Below are positions 8,448 to 15,720 of a stretch of 64,000 nucleotides of DNA, piece after piece; within the stretch, counting starts at the first letter, position 1; each line of letters begins with the position of its first letter. The position numbers and the translations under genes are program-made. The stretch spans positions 4,356 to 68,355 of the forward strand of contig JBJMGV010000094.1 of NCBI GenBank assembly GCA_045807725.1, written 5' to 3'. The stretch is from DATENM01 sp045807725 (GTDB lineage Bacteria > Acidobacteriota > Blastocatellia > UBA7656). The notes below the pieces were generated by a model that was not told the origin of the DNA, did not search any database, and saw only the letters and a list, made by a program, of their open reading frames with translations.

Positions 8448-8568
8448 GAGAAGGTAGCCAGAGGTGCAACGTTTGGACATGAGACGGGCAACGTCTGGAA
8501 TACATCGCACAGTAGTCGCGCTCTGAAGGAGCGCCAGAACATCTACCCGCGTCTTCAACGCGGGAAGG
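8448..8568 (+). repeat. ~120-bp dispersed intergenic repeat, copy 2
   Basis: Reverse-complement partner of 744-865. It is preceded by the same small hairpin module (GCCGC-GAA-GCGGC at 8432-8444) that precedes the 29-bp array at 592. Shared hairpin blocks and scattered substitutions show a diverged dispersed family rather than a recent duplication. Confidence 0.8.
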
Positions 8569-8583
8569 TTGATGCCGCCGGTT

Positions 8584-8640
8584 CCAGAGGTTTCACCTCT
8601 GGCTACCTTCTTCCAGAGGTTTCACCTCTGGCTACCTTCT
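8584..8640 (-). repeat. Two 29-bp palindromic units (same family as 618-730)
   Basis: CCAGAGGT-TTC-ACCTCTGG occurs at 8584 and 8613, period 29, in the opposite orientation to the array at 618-730. Together with 8448-8568 it accounts for most of the gap between 8371 and 8700. Confidence 0.85.
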
Positions 8641-8763
8641 CAATGCGCCTTCGGCGCTACGGTCATTTATTGAGCCACGCTCTCAGAGCCAGGCGGAGGT
8701 GAGTGATGCGAGCGACACATCTTAACTATTCACTCCTCGGCCTTGCTTTTACCTTTTTACTTT

Positions 8764-8939
8764 TTACTCGATTACCTTCGACAGCCTCTCATCAGGCGTC
8801 GCGCTTGGCTGCCCGCGCACTGTGAGCGGCAAGCTGACCTTGAGCTTCAAGTGAGTTGCATTACTTTTCCTGCCTCGCCACCGTCGCCCTTCAGCGCCGC
8901 CTTCTCGATTGTTGCAATTGCCAGCCGTCGCCCGGTCAT
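8764..8939 (-). pseudogene. Small frameshifted reading frame of unknown function
   Basis: Read leftward from ATG at 8937-8939, the frame begins 'MTGRRLAIATIEKAALKGD' and stops after 30 codons. If one A is added to the AAAA run near 8854-8860, the frame continues as '..NATHLKLKVSLPLTVRGQP' to a stop at 8764-8766 (58 residues in all). Both parts have the GC-rich third positions of local genes. I do not recognise the family. It may be a decayed gene tail, a frameshifted small gene or chance. The rest of the gap 8641-9043 holds nothing else I can support. Confidence 0.25.
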
Positions 8940-9043
8940 GATAAGACGTTGGCTTATGCTCGACGTGCCCAATCGCGCGTAACCAGGCGTTGTTGTTTTA
9001 AGTAAGAGTCATTCAGACCATCAGCCAACAAGGAGCCAACTCG

Positions 9044-12000
9044 ATGAAAGGTCATCTTGCGCGGCGCGGCGTCGCCCTACTTGGCGCGCTCGCCTTCATT
9101 CTTTCGCTCGCTCTTTCACACACCCGGGTCAGCGCGCAGCCGCGCGTTGACGATTCGATGATGAAGGGCTTGAAGTGGCGCAGCATCGGCCCGTATCGCG
9201 GCGGGCGCTCGACCGCTGTGACCGGCGTCACCGGCCAGCCGAACCTCTTCTATTTCGGCGCGACCGGCGGCGGCGTCTGGAAGACGACAGACGGCGGCAC
9301 GAACTGGGAGAACGTCTCTGATAACTACTTCAAGACCGGCTCGGTCGGAGCTATCGGCATCAGCGAATCCGACCCGAACGTCGTCTACGTCGGCATGGGC
9401 GAGTCGCCCATTCGCGGCAACGTCTCGCACGGCGACGGCGTGTATAAATCGACCGACGCCGGCAAGACGTGGAAGAAAGTCGGACTCGACGACTCGCGCC
9501 AGATCAGCCGCGTGCGCGTGCATCCGAAGAACTCGGACATCGTTTACGTTGCCGCGCTTGGCCACGTCTGGGGGTCGAACGACCAGCGCGGCGTCTTCAA
9601 ATCCGTTGACGGCGGCAAGACCTGGCAGCGCACGCTGTTCAAGAGCAACAAGGCCGGCGCGACCGACCTCATCATTGACCCGACCAACCCGAATGTAATC
9701 TACGCCGCATTGTGGGAGGTCTACCGCAAGCCGTGGACGCTGGAGAGCGGCGGCCCCGACAGCGGCCTCTATAAATCAACCGACGCCGGCGATACGTGGA
9801 CAGAGATCACGCGCAATCAAGGCTTGCCGAAAGGCACGGTCGGCAACATCGGCGTGACGGTTTCGCCCGCCAATCCTGATCGCGTGTGGGCCATCATCGA
9901 AGCCGAAGACGGCGGCGTCTTTCGCTCCGACGACGCCGGCAAGACGTGGCAGCGAACGAATCAACAACGCGACCTGCGCCAGCGCGCCTGGTATTACACG
10001 CGCATCTACGCCGACCCGCAGAACGCCGATAGCGTCTATGTGCTCAACACCGACACCTATCGTTCAAATGATGGCGGGCGCACGTTCACTTCGTTGCAGA
10101 GCGTACCGCACGGCGATTGCCACGACCTGTGGATCGCGCCGAGTGATCCGAATCGGATGATCTTAGGCGATGACGGCGGCGCGACCGTGTCGTTCAACGC
10201 CGGCAAGACGTGGAGCGAAGAGGACCAGGCGACGGCGCAGTTTTATCGCGTCGTCACCGACAACGAATTCCCTTATCGCATCTATGGCGCGCAGCAGGAC
10301 AACTCGACCGTGCGAATCGCCAGCCGCACGACGGACTTCAGCATTGACCGCACAGACTGGACGGATGTGGGCGGCGGCGAATCGGGATGGATCGCGCCAA
10401 GCCCGCGAGATTCAAACATCGTCTACGCCGGCTCGTACGGCGGCTTCATCTCGCGCCGCGACCTGCGCACGGGCCAGCAGCGCAACGTCAATCCGTGGCC
10501 GGATAACCCGATGGGTCACGGCGCGGCGGACTTGAAGTATCGTTTCCAATGGAACTTCCCCATCGTCTTTTCGCCGCACGATCCGAACACGCTCTACACC
10601 GGCGCGAACGTGTTGTTCAAATCAACCAACGAAGGCCAGAGCTGGGAAGTGATCAGCCCCGACCTGACGCGCAACGATAAGACCAAGCAAGGGCCGTCGG
10701 GCGGGCCGATCACCAAAGACAACACGAGCATCGAGTATTACGACACCATCTTCACGGTGATGGAATCGCCCGCCGAGCGTGGCGTCATCTGGGCCGGCAC
10801 GGACGATGGCTTAGTGCAACTGACGCGCGACGGCGGCAAGTCTTGGCAGAACGTCACGCCGAAAGAGATGCCGGAATGGATTCAAGTGAACTCGATTGAT
10901 GTCTCGGCGATTCAACCGGGCACGGCTTACGTCGCGGCGACGATGTACAAGTTCGATGATTATAAGCCGTACCTCTACAAGACCAGCGACTACGGCAAGA
11001 CGTGGAAGAAGATCGTCAACGGCATTCCCGATACGGCGTTCACTCGTGTCGTGCGCGAAGACCCGAACCGGCGCGGCTTGCTTTATGCCGGAACTGAAAC
11101 AGGGCTGTATGTGTCGTTTGACGATGGCGAGCGCTGGCAATCGCTGCAACTCAACCTGCCTATCGTGCCGATCACGGACCTCGCCATTCACAAGCGCGAT
11201 AAAGATTTGATCGCTGCGACGCAAGGGCGCAGCTTCTGGGTGTTGGATGACCTGCCGGCGCTTCATCAAATGAGCGACGCAGCGCACACGGACGCTTACC
11301 TGTTCAAGCCCGAAGACGCGTATCGCATGCCGGGCGGCGGCTTTCAGCTTCAGGGCGCGGCAGCCGTCGGCCAGAATCCGCCGGCGGGCGCGGTGATCTA
11401 CTATTACCTGAAAGAGAAGCCGAAGACGGACGTGACGCTTGAGGTGATGGACGCGGCGGGCCACTCGATCAAGAAGTACACGGCGCGGGCCGTCAAGACC
11501 GAAGCCGGGCCGCCTAATCCGACGCCGCCGACGATGGAGCAACAGGAAGAAGGGCCGGTCGGCCCAAGAGCGGTGCGGCTGCCTGCCGATGTGGGATTGA
11601 ATCGCTTCGTCTGGGATTTACGTTACGAAGACGCGAAACGCTTTCCGAGCTTGATTATGTGGGCCGGCGACACGCGCGGGCCGCGCGCTGTGCCCGGTGG
11701 GTATCAAGTGAAGCTCACGGTTGGCGATAAGACTTACACGCAGAGCTTCGCAGTGATGAAAGACCCGCGCCTCGACACGACCGCCGAAGACTTTCAGAAA
11801 CAGTTCGACTTGCTCGTCAAGGTACGCGACAAGTTCAACGAGATGACCGACGCCATCACGCGCATACGCGACGCCCGCAAGCAGATGGATGAGATCACCG
11901 CGCGCATCAAAGATCAGCCGAACAGCAAGCCGATTCTGGATGCGGCGAAGGCGCTCAAAGAGAAGATGACGGCTGTAGAAGAGGCGCTCTACCAGACGAA

Positions 12001-12262
12001 GAACCAGAGCGGTCAGGACCCGCTGAATTATCCGATTCGTTTGAACAACCGGCTGGCGGCGCTCTCTGGCGTTGTGTCGGGAGCGGACGCCGCGCCGACG
12101 GCACAGTCTTACGCGGTGTACGAAGAGTTGGTCGCCGCCATCAACGCGCAGCTTGCGACGTTGGATCAAGTGATGAGGTCGGACCTGCCGGCCTTCAACA
12201 AGCTGGTGCGCGATCAGGACATCCCTGCCGTGATGGTGAAACAGAAAGTCGGCGGCAGATAG
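9044..12262 (+). CDS. Large secreted BNR/sortilin-like repeat protein
   Basis: 1072 residues with a signal peptide to about residue 31 ('LGALAFILSLALSHTRVSAQ'). The body to about residue 740 is a beta-propeller type array of Asp-box repeats: 'GGGVWKTTDGGTNWENV', 'GVYKSTDAGKTWKKVGL', 'GVFKSVDGGKTWQRTL', 'GLYKSTDAGDTWTEITR', 'GVFRSDDAGKTWQRTN' and more. This is the 'VPS10/sortilin, glycosyl hydrolase BNR' family that is abundant in Acidobacteriota and Bacteroidota. The C-terminal third has a beta domain ('AVIYYYLKEKPKTDVTLEVM') and a helical tail with 'KVRDKFNEMTDAITRIRDAR'. No sialidase active site was identified, so enzymatic activity is not claimed. AAGGAG lies ten bases before the ATG. It faces the vapBC genes convergently across a strong hairpin. 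Confidence 0.9.
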   Translation: MKGHLARRGVALLGALAFILSLALSHTRVSAQPRVDDSMMKGLKWRSIGPYRGGRSTAVTGVTGQPNLFYFGATGGGVWKTTDGGTNWENVSDNYFKTGSVGAIGISESDPNVVYVGMGESPIRGNVSHGDGVYKSTDAGKTWKKVGLDDSRQISRVRVHPKNSDIVYVAALGHVWGSNDQRGVFKSVDGGKTWQRTLFKSNKAGATDLIIDPTNPNVIYAALWEVYRKPWTLESGGPDSGLYKSTDAGDTWTEITRNQGLPKGTVGNIGVTVSPANPDRVWAIIEAEDGGVFRSDDAGKTWQRTNQQRDLRQRAWYYTRIYADPQNADSVYVLNTDTYRSNDGGRTFTSLQSVPHGDCHDLWIAPSDPNRMILGDDGGATVSFNAGKTWSEEDQATAQFYRVVTDNEFPYRIYGAQQDNSTVRIASRTTDFSIDRTDWTDVGGGESGWIAPSPRDSNIVYAGSYGGFISRRDLRTGQQRNVNPWPDNPMGHGAADLKYRFQWNFPIVFSPHDPNTLYTGANVLFKSTNEGQSWEVISPDLTRNDKTKQGPSGGPITKDNTSIEYYDTIFTVMESPAERGVIWAGTDDGLVQLTRDGGKSWQNVTPKEMPEWIQVNSIDVSAIQPGTAYVAATMYKFDDYKPYLYKTSDYGKTWKKIVNGIPDTAFTRVVREDPNRRGLLYAGTETGLYVSFDDGERWQSLQLNLPIVPITDLAIHKRDKDLIAATQGRSFWVLDDLPALHQMSDAAHTDAYLFKPEDAYRMPGGGFQLQGAAAVGQNPPAGAVIYYYLKEKPKTDVTLEVMDAAGHSIKKYTARAVKTEAGPPNPTPPTMEQQEEGPVGPRAVRLPADVGLNRFVWDLRYEDAKRFPSLIMWAGDTRGPRAVPGGYQVKLTVGDKTYTQSFAVMKDPRLDTTAEDFQKQFDLLVKVRDKFNEMTDAITRIRDARKQMDEITARIKDQPNSKPILDAAKALKEKMTAVEEALYQTKNQSGQDPLNYPIRLNNRLAALSGVVSGADAAPTAQSYAVYEELVAAINAQLATLDQVMRSDLPAFNKLVRDQDIPAVMVKQKVGGR

Positions 12263-12269
12263 TAAGGAA

Positions 12270-12298
12270 CGTGGGCGGTTGCGCATCAACCGCCCACG
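12270..12298. terminator. Shared hairpin between convergent genes
   Basis: A perfect 12-bp stem, CGTGGGCGGTTG with CAACCGCCCACG, around the five-base loop CGCAT. It begins 7 bases after the BNR gene stop and ends 5 bases before the vapC stop, so it can serve both convergent transcripts. Only a weak T-rich tail follows on the + strand. Confidence 0.75.
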
Positions 12299-12303
12299 CT
12301 TGA

Positions 12304-12681
12304 TTAATAGGGCGATTCGAGAATCAAGTCACTGATGCCTTGAAAGCGGCGCGTGTTACGAGTTGCCAGCTTCAAGCCTTTGCTGATGGCCGTCGCCGCG
12401 ATTAAAGCATCCGGCAAAGCGGTGCTGTGGTCGCGTACAATCTCGCCACCCTTCACTGCGATTGCCCCGTCAAGGTAAACGACGCGGAAGAGTTTTAGAA
12501 AGCGAACGACTGCCGCGCGCTCTTTCGATTGTTTCATGCGCCGGCCCGCATGAATCTCTGCGACGGTTATGACAGATACCCAAAGCGTCTGTTGTTTACG
12601 CGCCTTGCGCAAGAACGCGGTGGCGCGCGGGACACCGCGCAAGTGGTCAATCAATATATTGGTGTCTATAAGCCAGTCCAT
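12304..12681 (-). CDS. vapC: VapC-type PIN-domain ribonuclease toxin
   Basis: 125 residues from the ATG at 12681. PIN-domain acidic residues are in place: Asp6 in 'MDWLIDTNILIDHL', Glu42 in 'VAEIHAG', Asp91 in 'LPDALIAATA', followed by 'LATRNTRRF'. It is expected to be a Mg-dependent endoribonuclease held inactive by the antitoxin. Its start codon overlaps the antitoxin stop by one base (TAATG), the standard translationally coupled arrangement. A longer frame extends upstream but overlaps vapB and lacks support. Confidence 0.9.
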   Translation of the reverse strand: MDWLIDTNILIDHLRGVPRATAFLRKARKQQTLWVSVITVAEIHAGRRMKQSKERAAVVRFLKLFRVVYLDGAIAVKGGEIVRDHSTALPDALIAATAISKGLKLATRNTRRFQGISDLILESPY

Positions 12682-12896
12682 TAACTTCGCTGCTTCCACT
12701 GTTCGCGCATGGTGTCTTCGTACGCGGTGCCATCTGCTTCGCCTTTCCAGATGCCAGCGGTATCGCTCAATGCTTGTTCTTCTTGCGTCGTCGCGTGCAG
12801 TCGAGATAGTAGGAAGTCTACAAAATCGGCCACCTCGTCCTGTTGTTCGTTGGGTAATCGTTTCAGCTTGTCGGCGATCTTTTCGATGTTCTGCAT
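12681..12896 (-). CDS. vapB: VapB/DUF2281-like antitoxin
   Basis: 71 residues starting 'MQNIEKIADKLKRLPNEQQD' with GGGAGA upstream. The N-terminal helix pattern and 'EVADFVDFLLSRL' are typical of the DUF2281 antitoxin family found ahead of PIN toxins. The C-terminal part ('GIWKGEADGTAYEDTMREQW') probably wraps the toxin. An in-frame ATG upstream at 12959 lacks a good ribosome site. It should bind VapC and repress its own promoter, which must lie between 12897 and 13027, where the divergent gene also starts. Confidence 0.85.
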   Translation of the reverse strand: MQNIEKIADKLKRLPNEQQDEVADFVDFLLSRLHATTQEEQALSDTAGIWKGEADGTAYEDTMREQWKQRS

Positions 12897-13027
12897 TGTG
12901 GTTTCTCCCTGGCTGATTGTACATCGAATGGCTTGTTTGCGATGAGGCTTTTGCGACAAGCCATACTGCGTTGATTGAGCGGCGGCGGGCGGGTTAATAT
13001 CTCTACACCTTCACGATCAGGCTAGCT

Positions 13028-13957
13028 ATGAATCACAGATTATCTCGGCGCAGTTTTCTGCAAGGCATCGGCGCGCTGGCGGCGGCTTCGGCTGCATCGG
13101 CGCGCGTGCCATTCGGTAATGTCGGTGCGGCAGCAGAGATACGCTTCGCGTACGCGGCGATTACCTGGCACGGCAATGACGCGCAGGCCATCACGGACAT
13201 TTCAGCAGTCGGCTATCGCGGCATTCAACTGCGCTTCAACGCCGTGCAGTCGTACGGCTCACAACCGCAAGCCTTGCGCGACCTGCTCAACCAGCATCAC
13301 CTCGAACTGGTGGCGCTGTCGAGCGGCGACGTGAGCGGCGCGGCAGACAAGCGCGCCGACGAGATCGCTCGTCACGCGCGCAACGCCGAGTTCGTGCGCG
13401 ATGTCGGCGGCCATTACTTGCAGTTGACGGATTCGGCTATGCCCAAAGGCCGCAAGCCCATCGCCGACGATTATCGCCAGCTCGGACAAACCATGACCGA
13501 GATCGGCAAGCGCGCGGCGGATGTGGGTGTCAGCGTCGGTTATCACAATCATATGGGCGGACTCGGCGAGGCTCCCGATGATGTCGAGCGCATACTCAAC
13601 GAAGCCGACTCGCGTTACGTCAAGCTGCTTTTGGACATCGCTCATTACGCGCAGGGCGGCGGCGACCCGGCCCGCGCCGTTCGTCAGTACCGCGACCGGC
13701 TGCTCTTCTTTCACATCAAAGACGTGGAAGCCATCGCGCCGAAATCACCGACCGACGCGGCGCGGGCCTATCGCTTTGTCGAATTGGGGCAAGGCCGCGT
13801 CAACCTGCCGGAAGTCTTCGCCGCCATCAACGCGATCAAGTTCAAGGGCTGGGCAGTTGTCGAACTCGATGACGTGACCGACCCGGCGCGCTCGCCGAAA
13901 GAGTCGGCCATCATCAGCAAGCGCTATCTTGAAGAGAAGCTGAAGCTGAAGGTGTGA
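13028..13957 (+). CDS. Tat-exported sugar phosphate isomerase/epimerase-like TIM-barrel protein
   Basis: 309 residues. A twin-arginine signal 'SRRSFLQGIGALAAASAASA' leads into an AP-endonuclease-2/xylose-isomerase-like TIM barrel: 'FAYAAITWHGNDAQAITDIS', 'GYRGIQLRFNAV', 'VSVGYHNHMGGLG', 'YVKLLLDIAHYAQGGGDP', 'LLFFHIKDVEAI', 'WAVVELDDVTDP'. The His, Glu and Asp residues at these strand ends are the usual metal ligands of the family. The next gene, 67 bases on, is a GMC dehydrogenase. Acidobacterial gene groups of this type are thought to handle oxidised sugars such as 3-keto-glucosides; that link is an inference. Confidence 0.85.
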   Translation: MNHRLSRRSFLQGIGALAAASAASARVPFGNVGAAAEIRFAYAAITWHGNDAQAITDISAVGYRGIQLRFNAVQSYGSQPQALRDLLNQHHLELVALSSGDVSGAADKRADEIARHARNAEFVRDVGGHYLQLTDSAMPKGRKPIADDYRQLGQTMTEIGKRAADVGVSVGYHNHMGGLGEAPDDVERILNEADSRYVKLLLDIAHYAQGGGDPARAVRQYRDRLLFFHIKDVEAIAPKSPTDAARAYRFVELGQGRVNLPEVFAAINAIKFKGWAVVELDDVTDPARSPKESAIISKRYLEEKLKLKV

Positions 13958-13963
13958 CCAACA

Positions 13964-14011
13964 AATGATGAACGATGAGTGCTGAATGATGAGCGGCAGT
14001 GAGGCATCATT
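13964..14011. repeat. Heptamer repeat AATGATG with short inverted partner
   Basis: Consecutive seven-base units AATGATG, AACGATG, AGTGCTG, AATGATG run from 13964 to 13991, and CATCATT, the reverse complement of the unit, lies at 14005-14011. This is the whole gap between the isomerase-like gene and the GMC gene and belongs to the micro-repeat class described in the findings. Confidence 0.6.
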
Positions 14012-14024
14012 TTAAAATCCAGTT

Positions 14025-15710
14025 ATGAGCAAGCAAATCGTATATGACGCCATCATCGTCGGCAGCGGCGCGGCGGGCGGCATCGCTGCTCACGTGCTGG
14101 TCAATAAAGGACTGAACGTGCTGCTGCTGGAGATCGGCCCGAAGTGGGACCCGACTGTAAGCTACATCACTTCGCACAAGTGGCCATACGAGATGCCGTT
14201 TCGCGGGCGCGGCAAGCCGGGCCAGTACGATGGCCTCTGGAAGATTGACGCCTACACCGAACACCTCTACGTCAACCCGCGCATAGATCGTTACGCGCTG
14301 GCCGCCGGCACCGACTTTCACTGGACGCGCATACACGCAGTCGGCGGGCGCACCAACACCTGGGGCCGCGTCAGCCTGCGCATGAGCGAATGGGATTTCA
14401 AGCCGAAGAGTATGCAGGACGGCTACGGCGACGACTGGCCGATTGCTTACCCAGACCTCGCGCCATATTATGATCGCGCCGAAACCTTGATGGGCGTCTA
14501 CGGCACGCGCGAAGGCTTGGCCGCGCTGCCGGATGGCAACTACCTGCCGCCGCCGGCGATGCGCTGCGGCGAAGCGTTGCTCAAACGCGGCGGCGCGCGT
14601 CTCGGCATTCCCGTAATTCCTCTGCGCGCGGCGGTGCTGACACGCAATCACGAAGGCCGCGCCGCCTGTCATTACTGCGGCGAATGCGGGCGCGGCTGCG
14701 ACACGTCGTCAAGGTTCTGCACTCTCGATGCTATCATTCCGAAGTTGATCGCCAAGCCGAACTTTACCCTGCGCACACACGCCGCCGCGTTTCGCGTCTT
14801 GATGGACGAGAAGACCAACCGCGCGCGCGGCGTCGCCTTCATCGACACGCAAAGTAAGCAGGATTACGAAGCCTATGCGAAGACGGTTGTGGTCGGCGCG
14901 GGCGCGATGGAATCGACGCGGCTGCTGCTGAACTCGAAGACGCGCGAGTACCCGGCGGGGCTGGCCAATTCGTCGGGCGTGCTCGGCCACTACTTGATGG
15001 ACAGCATCAAGTCGGGATTCCTGAGCGGGTTCCTGCCGCAACTGAAAGGCGCGCGTGTCACGAACGATGATGGCGCGGGCGGCGGGCACATCTACGTGCC
15101 GCGCCACACCAACATCAAAGGCGGGCGCAAATCTTCGGTCCTGCGTGGCTGGCAGTTTCAACCGTCGAGCGGCGCGTCGATGTTCCCTTGGTTTTCGCGT
15201 GGCATTGATGGCTTCGGCTCGGAGTTCAAGCGCGACGTGCGGGCGCATTACCCGGCGACGGTCGGCGTCGCGGGCTTCGGCGAAAGCCTGCCGCGCTTTG
15301 AGAATTACTGCGAGATCGACCCCGACGGCTTGAAGGATCGTTATGGCATTCCGCAACTGCGCTTCAACGCGAAGTGGGGCGACAACGATTTGAAGATGGC
15401 CGACGCGATGTACGACAGCGCCGAAGAGTTGTTGCGCGCCGCCGGCGTTGAAGTCCTGCCTTACCGCCGCAACCCGCCGCCGCCGCCCGGCGACGCGACG
15501 CACGAAGTCGGCACCTGCCGCATGGGCGACGACCCGAAGCGCGCCGTGCTCAATCGATTCAATCAAGCGCACGACGTAAAGAATCTCTTCGTCATTGACG
15601 GCAGCTCATTCGTCTCGATCTCGGAAAAGAACGTGACCCTGACGATCATCGCGCTTGCGTGGCGCGCGTGCGATTACCTCGCCGACGAAATGCGCAAGGG
15701 CAATCTCTAA
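14025..15710 (+). CDS. GMC-family FAD-dependent sugar dehydrogenase with Cys cluster
   Basis: 561 residues. The N-terminal FAD-binding motif is 'DAIIVGSGAAGGIAAHVL' (residues 6-23); 'HAVGGRTNTWGRVSLRM' and the C-terminal 'HEVGTCRMGDDP' and 'FVIDGSSFVSISEKN' belong to the GMC choline dehydrogenase/gluconate dehydrogenase group. Around residues 214-224 lies 'CHYCGECGRGC', a CxxCxxCxxxC pattern like the Cys region that holds an Fe-S cluster in bacterial FAD-glucose dehydrogenase. It is therefore probably an electron-transferring dehydrogenase rather than an oxidase. Unlike the paralogue at 35318-37111, no small-subunit gene follows. It is convergent with the S9 peptidase gene, 10 bases apart. 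Confidence 0.88.
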   Translation: MSKQIVYDAIIVGSGAAGGIAAHVLVNKGLNVLLLEIGPKWDPTVSYITSHKWPYEMPFRGRGKPGQYDGLWKIDAYTEHLYVNPRIDRYALAAGTDFHWTRIHAVGGRTNTWGRVSLRMSEWDFKPKSMQDGYGDDWPIAYPDLAPYYDRAETLMGVYGTREGLAALPDGNYLPPPAMRCGEALLKRGGARLGIPVIPLRAAVLTRNHEGRAACHYCGECGRGCDTSSRFCTLDAIIPKLIAKPNFTLRTHAAAFRVLMDEKTNRARGVAFIDTQSKQDYEAYAKTVVVGAGAMESTRLLLNSKTREYPAGLANSSGVLGHYLMDSIKSGFLSGFLPQLKGARVTNDDGAGGGHIYVPRHTNIKGGRKSSVLRGWQFQPSSGASMFPWFSRGIDGFGSEFKRDVRAHYPATVGVAGFGESLPRFENYCEIDPDGLKDRYGIPQLRFNAKWGDNDLKMADAMYDSAEELLRAAGVEVLPYRRNPPPPPGDATHEVGTCRMGDDPKRAVLNRFNQAHDVKNLFVIDGSSFVSISEKNVTLTIIALAWRACDYLADEMRKGNL

Positions 15711-15720
15711 ACGAAGCGCG

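Noticed and set aside
8743..8982. A 79-residue + strand gene
   Set aside because: No ribosome site or family, and the minus strand shows better coding character.
12304..12924. A 206-residue frame as the VapC start
   Set aside because: It runs antitoxin DNA in the wrong frame; the 12681 ATG has the PIN domain start and couples to the vapB stop.
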